A stretch of DNA of 64,000 nt from Microplitis mediator (Eukaryota > Arthropoda > Insecta > Hymenoptera > Braconidae). The notes under the pieces were generated by a model that saw only the letters and a list, made by a program, of their open reading frames with translations, searched no databases and had not been told where the DNA came from. Position numbers and translations under genes: made by a program. The stretch covers positions 2,666,001 to 2,730,000 of the forward strand of contig NC_079971.1 of the NCBI RefSeq assembly GCF_029852145.1, in the 5' to 3' direction. Shown here piece by piece: positions 1 to 12,440 of the stretch (position 1 is the first letter of the stretch; each line of letters starts with the position of its first letter).

Positions 1-79
1 CCGACAGTCGAGTCATTGAAATTTAAAAAACTGGGGGCAGTGTCTGCCCTTAAAATAATAAATAAAATTAAACCAAATC

Positions 80-3000
80 TTAACTATTTTCGTGTATTTT
101 AACATAATGAATTTTCATGGCTTTAATATTAGGGTAAGTAATATTACAAATCGGACATACGCGTCCTTCCGCTCCGTGAACTTGGTAATTACTGAGGTCA
201 GTTTTTTTGTAAAGGCTTTTTTCAGTGCCCGGTGAGTAGTCATTTTTATGCTCCGTCACGAGATGCTGGATTATCGCATTACGTAAAAACATGTGCCTTG
301 AACATATAGTGCATCTGTACAGTACATTCATGTGTGACTTTTCGTGCAACTGTTTAGCCAAAGGCGAGTTGAATAATTGATTGCATCCGTCAGCGCCGCA
401 GTAATATTTGTTTCCATTGCCGTGTACTTTCGTCAGATGCTGCTTCATGTTCGACATATTTGAAAATATTTTGTCGCACTCAGTGCAAGGCACCCGGGAT
501 TTATCGACAGCCTCATCATCATTGTCATGCTCGTTGTGACCACGTGCGCTGTTGTCGTCATTATTCTCCAATGACTTGCTAAAGTTTTTATGGACATTCT
601 GCCGATGTTTGTACAGCGAATTCAAACTGGGCAGTAATTTTTTACAAATTCCACAAGACACAGGTTTTTTACTGTTACTGGGACCCCCACTGACGTCAGC
701 GTTGTAATTATTTGGCTCAAGATTGTAAGCTTTCCTGATGATATCAAAGTCTAGTTTAGGTCTTTTGGGTTTCACCTCATCGTCATTAGACGATTTGCGT
801 GACGTAACTTTGGGTGTCGTCGTTGTCACAACAGAGACACTGCGACGCGCATAGTGAGCCGCGGCCTTGTGTTTTTTCATTGAAGTTTCATTGCCGAATA
901 CTTTGCGGCAAACCGGACACGGGTACTGCGCAGGCTGTGATTTTTTAACCGACTGGAATTTAATTGTCACGCCGGTTTTGCTGTGGAGTTTTTTGTGCTT
1001 CCAAAGAGCTTTCGTCGAGCTGTAAAATTTACCGCAGACGTCACAGGAGATGTCAACAGGCCGCTGCAGGCCGTCAGACAAAATGGGATTGTCTTTGTGC
1101 CACTTCATGTGTTCATCGAGACTCTTGTCATCTGGCAGTACATTTGTACACAACTCGCATTGCAAATTATTGTCGTCAGTAAAAGACTTCTCGGGTTTAT
1201 TTTTAGCGCAATGGACATCCCATAGATGCTTGCGCAGATCGTGGACGTCAGTGAACTTGTCATCGCAAACTTGACACTTCAATTCCGATGAACTTTTCGG
1301 TGACGAAGACAGCGAAGTATTCGACAGAGATTTTCTGGCCCGGCCGGCCCGGGGACTGATGACGACTTCCGGTTCTTCGGCCTCGTTTATTTCAACCTGG
1401 ACCTGGTCCAGCGGGTGGGGCATGTTCCGGATACTGAGACGCGAGTCCCGCCGGAAGTGGTGACCGCGATGGATTTTCAGTGACGTCTCGTTCCCGAATT
1501 CTTTCCCGCAGATATCGCAGGCCAATTTACTGTCGGTTATTCCGTGGGCGTTGCGCTGGTGGGCGTCCAGCCCGTGCTTGCTGTCAAACTTTTTCTTGCA
1601 GTAGTTGCAGCGGTTGCTGACCTGCTCGGCATGTGCGCTGTCGGTGTGTTCACTCAACTCAGCCTCGTTGCTAAACGTCTTGGAACACTTGCTGCAGTTA
1701 AAACGTTCGTCGGCGGCGTGAACCGAGCGAATGTGCCGGCGTAAGTTCGGGTAATTCGCGAATACTTTCCCGCAGATCGTGCACTCGGTGCTGCGCACCC
1801 CCGGGTCGGTGTTCACGGACCAGCCACTGGTGTTCGGCAGCTCGGTGCTTTGATCGAGAAAGTCAATCGCTGATATATTCGGGTCCACTTCAAGTGCGTG
1901 GTCTTCATTGACGTGCTCCTGCAGCGACTGGGAGTTTCCGAACATCCGCCGGCAGATGCTGCAGGAAAATATCTTTACCTTCAGATGAACTGACCGGTGG
2001 TCATTCAGCTCCGCCTTGGTGTCAAATTGCTCTGGACAAACAGCGCACCCGTATTTCATCGTGACCGTTTTGTTCCAGTGATTCAACGCGTGAGTTTCCG
2101 CGGCTTTGTTTATCATCCGATGCTTCTGGTGGTGGATCAAGTATTCATTCGAGTACCGAAATTTCGCATTACACACAAAACATATCAGCTCTTTTTTGTT
2201 GTGCTCAGTGGTAATGTGGGACTGGAATTTTTTGAAGACCAAAAATGTCATCCCGCAGTGGACGCACCGGTAAGAAGTTCGTTCCTCGGGAGGCAAACGT
2301 TTGCACAAGTCCTGGTGTTTTAACATATTGGGTTTGTAACGATAGATCATACCGCAGTAATCGCAGGTGTGGTTGTGAGCTGGGTCTCCATTTCTGTAGG
2401 GCCCGATTGTGGTCGAAACCGCAGCCGATTTAGCGGCAGTGGAGGTGGAGGTGGAGGTGGAATTTGAAGTTGAAGCATTCGCTGATCTAGAACTAGACCC
2501 AATGGGTTTTAATTTTGGCGGTTTTTTTGAACCGCCGCTGGCTGACGGTGCCGTCAATTGCTCGTACTGACGATCTGAGTGTTTTGACAGATGACTTATC
2601 AGTTCTTTGCGGTTCGGCATCGGTCTCAAACACATGTTGCATGTGAAATATTTTTCCGTGCCGTGCTTGGGCACCACGAGTGCTATTTTCATCGCGCATT
2701 CAAATGAAGCGCCGCAGTGGAGTTTGTAAATCGAGCGATCGGGAAACTCAGTGAGACATGCGATGCATGTGTAGGGTCTCAAGTCGGGCATGTGCTGACG
2801 TATGTGATTTAACGTACTGCGTCTGTCGTTGAATGACTGCTGGCAGGCGTAGCAAGAAAAAGTTTTCAGTTGACTGATAATCGACTCCTGGACTTGGGTC
2901 AGCGGCGCGTCTTTTTCCAGACTCACCAGCTCGTCTTCGACGTCTTCTATTTCTTCGGCTGCTGAGTTGTCGTCGTCTTTTGAATAGGGCAGTCCGTTGT

Positions 3001-6000
3001 GTGGAACCTGATGCTGTTGATGTTGAGAATTTCCTCCGGTGGAATTAGCGGCCGTCACTGCCGACGGAAGTTGGGCGTCGTGATGGTAACGATTTATGTG
3101 ACGTGCGTACGACGATTTTGAGTGCAACGTCAGCTGACAATGAGGACACCGGCGTTTGAATACTTTTGGGCCTCGGAAATGAGTGTGCGGACCTCGGCGG
3201 ACTTTTTTTTTTACCGCACGTACGTTAAATTTTTGGGTAGAGTCTGGTTCCATGTTTTTGCTGGCACCGAGTGCCATTGGATTCAGTAGTAATTCGCCTT
3301 CATTGTCATTCTCGTTTATTGACTCAACATCAACATTACAATCGATATCGTCCTCGTCGTCGTCAGTTGGTTCTAATTTTATTTCATCATTATTATCTGA
3401 TACTAAACCTTGGTTACATGATTTTATATATTTATTGTTATCTTTACCTGTGTTGTTGTGCAAATTTATGTCTAATCTACGACGGCTTCCACGTATTGAT
3501 AATTCTGGGAGAGCGTTATCGTTTGGTAATTCTGTACTACGGTTTGATAACTCGTTATTCAATTCATCCTCGGACATTTCAACGATCTCGATATTGTCTT
3601 CGTACACTTCTATGTCCAGAGGCTCGGGCTTTATTGTTGCGATCTGTTTTAAAAATATATATTTTGTTAATATGATTTTTTAAATATGAAAAAGTTGCTG
3701 CTGAAGTTGTGTGCGAATGTAGCAGACGAGAGACAATTTATGAATTTGAAATAAAGGAATTAATTAATTGAAATAATGAATTTTAAAAAATGCATGTATG
3801 GATTTTGAGTTTATCTAAATATGCATTTTTTTATTTTGACTCTAGTTACATTTTGTTCATTTACTCTTAACTTTAAAAAATTGATAATTGTCTGCTACAT
3901 TCACACTCATGAAATTGTGAATGATACTAAAGTTAGCCGACGTCTAATAATTTTTGAAATTTATTTGAAACGATAAATAATAAAAAAAAAAAATTATTTT
4001 TAATTTGCATTCATACTTTTTTAAATTTTCTACATGTGCACATTTTTATACTTTTTTTTTTTTTTTTTGTAATTTATTTGTTAAAAAAAAAGAATCCGAA
4101 AATTTTGAATTGTCGGCTAATTCAGGATCATGATTGTGAATGACACTGCAATTAGCGGATGTCTACCAATTTTTTTAGTTTTGAAAATGATCCGTGCAAA
4201 AAAAAAATATTTTAAAAAAATGCACTTTTAGTTTTTTTAATTTTCTACATGTGCATTTTTTTATTTTTCTTTTTTTTTAAATTAAATTGGAGAAAAAAAA
4301 TCGGAAATTATTAACTGTCTGCTAACTTCAGGATCTTTGTTTCGTGGAACAAAATTGAAACTAAAAAAAAATCATTTTTATTTAAAAAAAAAAAACAAAA
4401 AATATTTATCAATATTTTTGACAACAAAAATTTCAATGATTCTGAAGATGGCCGACGTCTTATGTTTGGATTTTTTTCAAAACAATAAATTATAAAAAAA
4501 ATATTTGAAAAAAATGCACCTTTAGTTTCTTAAATTTTCTACATGTGCATATTTTATTTTTTTTTTTTGTCAATTTATTATTGAAAAAGAATAATCCAAA
4601 AATTTTTAATTGTCTGAGTTCATGATCATATTTATTATGATACTGAAATTAGCCGACGCCTCATAATTTTTGGATTTTTTTAAAAACGACAAATTATGAA
4701 AAAAAAAATATTTAAAAAAATTGCACTTGTAGTCTTTTAAATTTTCTACATGTGCATATTTTATTTTTTTTTTTTTTTCTCAATTTATTGAAAAAAAATA
4801 ATCCAAAAATTTTTAATTGTCTGAGTTCATGATCATATTTTTTGTAGTAAAGTAAATAAATTTTTTTTTGTATCAATCATTAAAAAAGTTTTAATCAAAC
4901 GCACAAATCCATGAGTGTGAATGTAGCAGACATCAGACGAATTTAAAATTATAAATAAATAGAGTAAATAATTTAAAAAATAATATTTCGAAAAAATGTA
5001 CTTAATAATTTTTAAATTTTTTAAATGCGCATTTAAAAAAAATTTTATTCTATTAATTATTTACTCTATTTATCAATAATTCAAAATTTGTCTGATGTCT
5101 GTTACATTCACACTCATAAAAATCCATCATTTATTAAATCATCAATTTTTTATGATACTGAAGTTAGCAGACGTCTAATAATTTTTGAATTCTTTTTTAG
5201 ACGATAAACCATAAAAAAAAAAATATTTTAAAAAATTGCACCTGTAGTTTTTTAATTTTTCTACATGTGCATGTTTTTACTTTTTGTTTTTTTTGTAATT
5301 GATTTGGTGAAAAAAAAAACCGAAAATTACTAATTGTCTGCTAACTTCAGTATCATAATTTTTTGGCATTTAAAAAAAAAATCCAACCGAGCATTAAATT
5401 TAAAAATTATAATACTAAAATCATGACCTGAAGTTAACCGACGTCTGATGATTTTTGAATTTTTTTTTAAACAACAAAGTAGAAAAAAAAAATTCGAAAA
5501 AATTTCATGACAATAAAGTTAGCAGACATTTAAAAATTTTTGGATTTTTTTTAACAAAAAAATAGATAATAAAAAAAATATTTTGAAAAATTGCACGTAT
5601 AGTTTATTAAATTTCCGACATGTGCATTTTTTTAGAAATTTTTTTTTTCATTATTTATCTGTCAAAAAAATTTTTTTTTAATTTCAAATGTTTGCTAACT
5701 TTACTATCATGTCGAAAAAAAAATTTTTAATTGTCTGCTAAACTTCAGGGTCATCTAAAATCAACATGAGTGTGAATGTAACAGACATCAAACAAATTTA
5801 AAATAATAAATAAGTAGAGTAAATAATTAATAAAATTAAATTTTAAAAAAATGCGCATTTAAAAAATTTCAAAATTTCTAAGTGCATTTTTAAAAAATTA
5901 TTTACTCTATTTATTTATAATTTTAAATTTGTCTAATGTCTGCTACACTCACACTCATAAATCAGCAGACGTCTATAACTTTTGTATGTTTTTTTGGCGC

Positions 6001-6707
6001 GATAAATTCAAAAAAAAATATTTCAAAAAATTGCACTTATATTTTCTTAAATTTTCTACATGTGCATTTTTTTTTTTTTTTTTTTTTCAAGCTGTCAAAA
6101 AAAAAAAAATTAGAAAATTGTCAATTGTCTGCTAACTTCAGGACCATTTAAAAATTAGCTGTCATAAATTTAAAAATAACTGTCAGCTGTCAGTTGCCTT
6201 CATAAAAAATGTGTCAATAATTTTTCAAAAAAAACGTAAAAACAAAACTTACAACAGCAACAGAATTAATTTGCTTGACAAGCCACCGCTGTAATTTTTC
6301 CTGGGACTTGAGACATGACTCCTTGTAATTGTGCCACTGATTGACACTTTTCAGGCAATTAATGCATATTAACTTTGATAACTTATCTGTTAACAATATC
6401 TGCAATCCACAAAACAATTATTATTAAAGTAACAATTAAATAAAACATACGGCTGGCCGTCATTTTGTTTTATGATGAAATGTTTGGGTCAGTTATTGAT
6501 GTTGGAGACAAGACTCAGCACAAGGATCATTAAATATTTAAATACCAACAAATAAATTACCTCGATTGATAGACAAGCCTGAATTTTTTCAACCAGCGAA
6601 ACTGGAGACTCCTGGAGCCCAAATATTGGAGACTTTGGATCTTCTGTTGATAGACAAAGTCTACAGAGATTTTCAATGTTATTCAGCTCCACCACATCAT
6701 CATCCAT
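80..6707 (-). CDS. ZAD-domain multi-C2H2 zinc-finger protein, 3 coding exons, ~1285 aa
   Basis: Probable nuclear DNA-binding regulator. Coding exons read 6707-6561, 6399-6253 and 3643-80 on the minus strand. Donors are GAG|gtaatt and GTT|gtaagt; acceptors are ttgcag and aaacag; both introns are phase 0, giving 49+49+1187 residues. Exons 1 and 2 together form a ZAD (zinc-finger associated domain): C15-x2-C18 (CRLC) and C61-x2-C64 (CINC). ZADs usually mediate dimerisation in arthropod C2H2 factors. An acidic, low-complexity linker follows to about residue 255. About 22 C2H2 fingers then run from residue 264 to 1282; most have full CCHH, one lacks its last histidine, one is C2HC-like and one has a C-x4-C start. 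Serine/threonine linkers separate finger groups. The start at 6707 sits in a reasonable context (ccacaATGG) and gives the ZAD its normal N-terminal position. No polyA signal is visible before the window edge. The class is secure; the DNA target and orthologue are unknown. Confidence 0.93.
3644..6252 (-). repeat. Array of ~10 foldback units in intron 3 of the zinc-finger gene
   Basis: The 2.6-kb intron is nearly all head-to-tail palindromic units of about 200 bp. Type A units start with gatactgaagttagcagac-like arms and end with the complement gtctgctaacttcagtatc, with gcac...ctacatgtgca near the centre; a clear one spans 5149-5354. Type B units carry agtgtgaatgtagcagacat arms and the complement; examples are 4908-5120 and 5765-5960. 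Approximate starts are 3705, 3915, 4133, 4433, 4636, 4908, 5149, 5505, 5765 and 5958. The two arm types share the gtagcagac core, so they are probably related. Confidence 0.8.
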
Positions 6708-6828
6708 TGTGGATGATCAGATCACCACGAGCTACAATTCAAATAATTATTCAATTTAAAATTTTAAATTTTTTCAAGTTTTCAAATTCAAACTACCGCT
6801 TATTTATTTAAATTAATAATAAAATTAC

Positions 6829-7130
6829 GTACAGCAACAGCAACAATGACAACAACTGCGATAGTTAGCACTTGGGATCAGATATTGGCGGCAGGTTAGG
6901 GACGCAACGTTTTGTTTGCAGGCCGACATTTGCCGAGCCGACAGAAAAAAGTTTGAAAGCGACACAATCGAACCAACGGTTCTGTTCCAAACCATTCCTG
7001 TGTTTTTTTTTTTGTAACAATTTAATGCGCCTGCGCTTATGTGGAGTTCCGTCATGGCGCATTTACTCTGATGGTAATTTTTACTTGAGCGCTTACTTAT
7101 CACGTGGGGGTAATTGTTGTTTGACATTTT
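6829..7130 (-). other. Probable 5' non-coding exon and promoter-proximal region of the zinc-finger gene
   Basis: A donor at 6828 (gtac|gtaatt) and an acceptor just 5' of the start codon (ttgaattgtag|ctcg, exon resuming at 6731) would splice a leader exon onto the ATG exon. This segment is clearly less AT-rich than its surroundings and contains CpGs. Short ORFs run through it on both strands and match nothing I recognise. The 5' limit is a guess; no TATA box is evident. Confidence 0.45.
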
Positions 7131-7192
7131 TGTTGTTAGAGTGCGCTACTGGGTTTGGACCATTGTTTTGATTTTTTGATACTTAGGATTAA

Positions 7193-7406
7193 GGGAAACT
7201 GGACCTCTTTCTCAGAAAAATACACGAGGCTGTCTTTGTTGCACTCGTGAATGAGAATTTTGAAACGATTTTTCTTGGAGAAGAATTTGAATTTTTGAAA
7301 ATACGAAATTTTGGCGGTCAGGTTTTAGAAAACGCTAAAGACTATTTTAGGTTTCTAGAGATTGTCCGTAAGTTAAATTGAATTGAATATCGGTTGACGT
7401 TACCCC
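7193..7406 (+). mobile_element. TTAA-flanked short element, copy 1
   Basis: Flanked by TTAA at 7189-7192 and 7407-7410. Starts gggaaactggacc and ends gttacccc. It is a diverged copy of 41982-42197, sharing ggacctctttctc, tctttgttgcactcgt, aaaacgctaaagact and the terminal taccccttaa. TTAA duplications are typical of piggyBac and Kolobok relatives. No coding capacity. Confidence 0.75.
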
Positions 7407-7493
7407 TTAAGGGGGTTGTCAGACAGTGCCCCCACTTTTTTAAAAATTTCAGTGACAGCTGTCGTAAGCGTATCAAAATTTTGTAAATTATTA

Positions 7494-8344
7494 CACGGAA
7501 AAAAATGACGCTCAAAATTTTAATAGTTTGTAGTTTATTTTTGACTTAAAATTAATATATTTGTATACTAATATCAAACCAGGATCATTATATATTACAA
7601 AATGGCTATTATTTATTTTAAAATTTGATACACATAGAAGAGAAAAATTTGTAATTTCGTATATTAAAATTAATATGAAAAAGAGTCGATAAATTGGTAT
7701 CTACAGTTATTTATTACTATTCAAATAAACATAGAAAAATTAAAAAAATTTACCACTTATTCGATTTATGTATATAATAAATTAATTTATAATAACGAAA
7801 AAATAACATTTTATATTAATTATTAGTCAATGGGATAGAATTTATAAAATAAGAGTTAAAAGTTTTCGGTATTTTTATGAGCAAAAAATCAGTATCTAGT
7901 ATACTAATTTTTCATTTTATTATTTACCACTTATTCGATTTATGTATATTGTAAATTAATTTATAATGATGAATAAATGATATTTTAAGCTAATAATTGA
8001 TCAGTGATATCGAATTTATAAAATAAAAGTTTGTAACTTTTGCAATTTTTCGGCTTGAAAAATCAGTATCTAAGATAGCAATTCTTAATTTGACCAATCA
8101 TTACTTTTTAATAGATGTATGCCATAAATTAATTAATTTTCACTAATAAGTCACGTATTTATATACCTAAAAGTAATAATATTTACTTACTTTTTGAAAT
8201 AATTGATAGTAGTTTTTAGGAATCTACAAAAATTAGTAAACTACTTTGCATTAAGTACAGAATAGTATTAATTATTCATAACAGATTCCACTTTTTATTA
8301 TTATTTATCAATTTTTAATATGTTGTCTTATTTTTTTCCTAGTG
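7494..8344. repeat. AT-rich repeat with a ~173-bp internal duplication
   Basis: Starts TA-CACGGAAAAAAATGAC like the CACRG clan and ends aaaaaaattt-like at 8331-8344; both ends are tentative. Inside, a segment beginning taccacttattcgatttatg at 7751 recurs at 7924 and continues in parallel (atagaatttataaaataa, aatcagtatcta), a tandem duplication with period about 173 bp. No coding region is seen. Confidence 0.5.
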
Positions 8345-8358
8345 TCTCGTTTTACCCT

Positions 8359-9246
8359 CCCAGACAGCATTAAAGTCAGAATGACTGCTTTACGACGTAT
8401 TTTTGAAGGAGTCTTCAAGAAGTCTTATAATGACTTCTTAAAGGTGTCATTTTTAAGAACTCTAAATTAAGAGTTCTTGAAGACTTCATAAATAAGACGT
8501 TAGTTTTGTGACGTCTAAATGTATTCTTTTTTTAACTTTTTTGAAGTCAAAATGAAGTCAAAATTAGGAACTCCTTAAGACGTCATGGTAAGTTCATTCT
8601 GAAGTCTTATTTGCGGAGTCAGAAAAAAGAACTCTTTGAGAACTCTTTGAGAACTTTTAAAGATGTCTTACTGAGTTCGCTAGGTGGCGCATTCGACATC
8701 TTGAGAACTTCCCAGATAGCAAAATGACGTCTTGATGAGTTCTGAATGAGTTCCTATTTATGATTTGGACGTCTTAAAAACACGTTAAAGAAGTCTTTAA
8801 GAAGTTCTCAAGATGTCGAATGCGCCACCTAGCGAACTCAGTAAGACATCTTTAAAAGTTCTCAAAGAGTTCTCAAAGAGTTCTTTTTTCTGACTCCGCA
8901 AATAAGACTTCAGAATGAACTTACCATGACGTCTTAAGGAGTTCCTAATTTTGACTTCATTTTGACTTCAAAAAAGTTAAAAAAAGAATACATTTAGACG
9001 TCACAAAACTAACGTCTTATTTATGAAGTCTTCAAGAACTCTTAATTTAGAGTTCTTAAAAATGACACCTTTAAGAAGTCATTATAAGACTTCTTGAAGA
9101 CTCCTTCAAAAATACGTCGTAAAGCAGTCATTCTGACTTTAATGCTGTCTGGGTTCTTAAAGACTTCTTTAACGTGTTTTTAAGACGTCCAAATCATAAA
9201 TAGGAACTCATTCAGAACTCATCAAGACGTCATTTTGCTATCTGGG
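8359..9246. mobile_element. 888-bp foldback element with A-B-A'-B' architecture
   Basis: Ends are CCCAGACAGC (8359-8368) and GCTATCTGGG (9237-9246), flanked by CT on both sides (8357-8358, 9247-9248). Arm A (8359-8710) is the near-perfect inverse of A' (8802-9153). Segment B (8711-8801) starts CCCAGATAGC and is the inverse of B' (9154-9246). Both A and B carry a CCCAGAYAGC terminus, as if one element were inserted at the end of another before the unit was inverted. The interior is dense in gaagtc, gaactc and gacgtc words. No transposase ORF. Confidence 0.85.
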
Positions 9247-9248
9247 CT

Positions 9249-10182
9249 ACCTTATAAAAAATAAAGAGACTTTCAATATTTTTGAATTTGTTTAGATGAA
9301 TTTCACTTGACAAATAAATAAAACTCGATAGTTCACTGACTTACCTTTGATTCAGAAAAATTAAATTTAAAAAAAAATAAACGCTAATCGAATTAGGCTT
9401 TAATCATATTCACATCACAGACCACACATAGGTTTATAATTACTTGTTATTGTATTATATATTGAGATTATAAATATTTGTATTAATCATCTGCATACGC
9501 TCTAAATCTAGTTATCAGTTAATTGGATTTTCCATGGGGATTAAATATCACTTAGCGCACATTACATTATTTAATTACCTCAATAACGTAAAAAAAAAAG
9601 TTTTATATATTTTTACGTACATTTGAATACTACTCATTAGCTGTAGATATGTTTTTCTATGTATACATATATATTTATATTATGATAGTAATATACACAC
9701 ACTAAGACATATTTATATTTTCAGGAATTTATATAATTTTCATTAAAAAAAATATTTAAAAATAGAGAGCTGCAGATACCTGCCATAGCTTTCATATAAC
9801 GGTTTTTTAATATCTTGAGTTTTATGTGAAATAGCCATTAAAATTTCTCTTTTAAAATAGATAAAGAAAATAGTGTTAAATTTTTCGTCTAAAAATGTAT
9901 TGATTTAAGTTTTGGAATTTCTCTAATAAATCCGCGGATGAATAAATATTTTGATGTCTACTAAATTAATTATTTATTCATTAACCGTCAATAGCGCACC
10001 CTGCTTAAAAAATCCGATTGATTCTTATAGCTGTATGTATAAGGCCCTATACTTATAGCTTTTCTCATAGGATTTATTCATTCTTATAAAATCTCTATAG
10101 AAATTTATGAGAATCTATTAGATTCTATGAAATTTTCTCAACAGGGTAATTGAAAATTAGGCTCCCTGCCTTTATAAATCCG
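9249..10182. other. AT-rich intergenic DNA
   Basis: No gene is visible. It contains AT microsatellite-like stretches near 9650-9700 and, at about 10010-10140, repeated short words around ctcatagg and ctatgag that look like a decayed palindromic element. Confidence 0.4.
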
Positions 10183-10325
10183 GAATAATTTCTCATGCAA
10201 AAATTTCTCAGCAATAATTACTCAAACAAAAATTGATCCAACACAAAAATTTCTTTTTTCACCATATTTATGTGTAATTTCAAGGAGAAATTATGCCTTG
10301 AGAAATTATTGCATGAGAAAAAAGA
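10183..10325. repeat. Small palindrome with aatttctc/gagaaatt words
   Basis: The left part reads taatttctcatgcaaaaatt and the right part carries the complement gagaaattattgcatgagaa, so about 140 bp can fold back. A short unidentified element or remnant lying next to the element at 10346. Confidence 0.5.
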
Positions 10326-10345
10326 GACGGTCGCCTGAAAATTAA

Positions 10346-10987
10346 CCCGGGTCAAAAATAACACTTGATTTAGACTTGGTTTACCAAGTCGAAATTTGGA
10401 GCCGTTTTTCACAAGACAAACTCGACTTTTTTTTACGGAGCTATGAAATATATTAAGTTTTCGCCTTGGTTTAGACCTAACTGGCTTACTTAGTCACGAT
10501 TTAAGACGAAAAAGTTTAAATCAAGTCGAAATTGACTTGGTTTAGACTTATTCGACTTAAATTTTAAGACGAAAAAGTCAAGATCAAGTCGAAATTTACT
10601 TGGTTTAGACTTATTCGACTTAAAATGTAAGGCGAAAAATTCTAAATCAAGTCAAAACTGACTTGATGTAGACTTATTCGACTTAAATTATAAGTCGAAA
10701 AAGTCAGAACTAAGGTGAAATAATTTTTATATATTAAGGCGAAAGTAAGGCGAATAAATGACTTTTTTTCGACTTGGTTTAGCAAGTCAAAAGTAATGTG
10801 AATGACTACCGTGCTCAAAGTAAAGGCGAATAAGTTGAAACTAAGATGAAAAAAGTTCAAAAAGTTGAAAAAAATTAAATTTAAGTCGAAAAAGTCGAGA
10901 TCTTATCAAAAAATCGTCGGCAAATCGATAACTTCAAAAGAAAATAAGGCGAAGCGAGCCTGAATCAAGTTTTATTTTTGACCCGGG
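10346..10987. mobile_element. CCCGGGTCAAAAATA element, copy 1 (642 bp)
   Basis: Terminal inverted repeats CCCGGGTCAAAAATA and TATTTTTGACCCGGG, flanked by AA on both sides. The interior repeats the words aagtcgaa and ttcgactt dozens of times. Near-identical copies lie at 49556-50196 (same orientation) and 62388-63028 (inverted). The short ORFs inside it are by-products of the repeats, since the other copies show the same frames. Non-autonomous. Confidence 0.88.
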
Positions 10988-10989
10988 AA

Positions 10990-12091
10990 CTATCAATAAA
11001 AATATAATTTTATCCGTAAAAGAACAGTTATATAAATGTTTGATAACTTTTTTTGCCAGTGCTTAGATAGCTTTATATGAAAGTCAAATTTCGATCTCGG
11101 TACTTTTTTTAAAAATCTGTATGATAATTAAAAATGAAAAAAATACCATCTGTTGAAATGGAAGTAGGTTTCGCTCTGAAATAACTCAGAACTTCAATCG
11201 AACCGGTAAAAAAATGTATGCAAATAAAAAAAAATAAAATTGAACTTATTTTATCAGCATTAACTTCCTTTTCACAAAAATAAGCTGCCTCGTTTTTAAA
11301 AAAAAAACTTCTATCAGTGTGTACTTAGTAAAAATTTAATTTACTGCGCTTACTATCGAGTACTTTTTTTCACAACGTTCTTTATCGAGTTAAATATCTA
11401 TTTCACGAGGTAAAAAACTACTGACGTCAAGCTTTAGAAAAAAATTTCAACTGTATATGAAGACCTTGTGACGAAACGTGATGACAAAATTAATAAATTA
11501 ATTTTCAAATTAATAGGATCGGATTAAATACAAAATTAATTATCTCAAAGTAAAACTATTATTATAAATTTCTTCATTAGATATCCATTTAAATTATATA
11601 TATTTTTCTATATTAATTTAACTCCAGCTACAGGAACAGAACTGTTGTACGGTTAATTTATTCTCTTGCAATTATAAGACTAATTTTGTGCATGGAATTT
11701 AACTCGTCACACAAATAACCAGATGTTTCTCTGTATCTACAAGAAATTGAAATTTAGTATTCACTGGGAATCCCGTTGCATTGCCTAGTTTTTTTCGCGT
11801 ACGTGACCAATTGACTTTTAGACCCAGCTTCGTTAACTAAATAGTTAATTATTAATAAATTAATAACAGAAATTTTAAATTGAAATAAAAATTTTTATTT
11901 ATTTTTCAATTATAAGTATTTAAGTAAATCACAAAATTATGAGCTTGTTTATTTGATAAAAAATTAAGTTATAAATCATAATTTTTTTTTTATAATTTTC
12001 AGTTTTTTTTTTACGTAAAAATATTTTGTATTTACTTTAAATATATATTTATAATTAATAATTAACAATCATAACTTAAATAGTATTTAGG
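10990..12091. other. AT-rich intergenic DNA, no gene seen
   Basis: No plausible coding exon, RNA gene or bounded element could be supported. Composition is AT-rich with scattered homopolymer runs. Confidence 0.4.
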
Positions 12092-12196
12092 GGAGGGTGG
12101 GGCAATAAGGCCCTAAAAAAATTGACGAAGAATTTTTTTTTTTTGTTTTTCTTCTAATTACCATAAATTCGATACATTTGCGCATTTTTAGCCCTA

Positions 12197-12440
12197 CACA
12201 GAAAAAAAGAATTTCTTGACGCAAGAAATATTTTGTATTATGAATTGAAGACAAAAATTTTTCTTGGCTCAAGAATTTTTTTTTCGTCTAAAAAATTTTT
12301 TTCTTGTTCCAAGATAATTTTATTTTACCCCAAGAAAAGTTTTGTTTTCACTTTATAATACAAAAAATTTTTTGGGTCAAGTAAAAATTTTCTTAGAACA
12401 AGAAAAAATTTTTTGCGCCAAGAAATCCTTTTTTTCTGTG
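12197..12440. mobile_element. TA-flanked CACAGAAAAAAA element, ttcttgg-word family
   Basis: CACAGAAAAAAAGAATTTC at the left and the inverse ending TTTTTTTCTGTG at the right, both bordered by TA. The interior alternates ccaagaa and ttcttgg words around ttttgtattatgaattgaag. Same family as 13649-13892 (inverted), 22980-23212 and 56632-56874. TA borders suggest Tc1/mariner-type mobilisation. Confidence 0.8.

Noticed and set aside
3183..3683. Plus-strand ORFs up to 166 codons opposite the zinc-finger gene
   Set aside because: They are antisense to the Asp/Glu/Ser-rich coding sequence, and the minus-strand reading is clearly the real gene.
6872..7171. Plus-strand divergent gene start (99 codons)
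   Set aside because: It overlaps the probable leader exon of the zinc-finger gene, shows no motif and no credible continuation.
10642..10860. 72-codon minus-strand ORF, repeated at 49851-50069
   Set aside because: Its recurrence reflects two copies of the CCCGGG element. The frame is made of aagtcgaa words and has no protein-like features.
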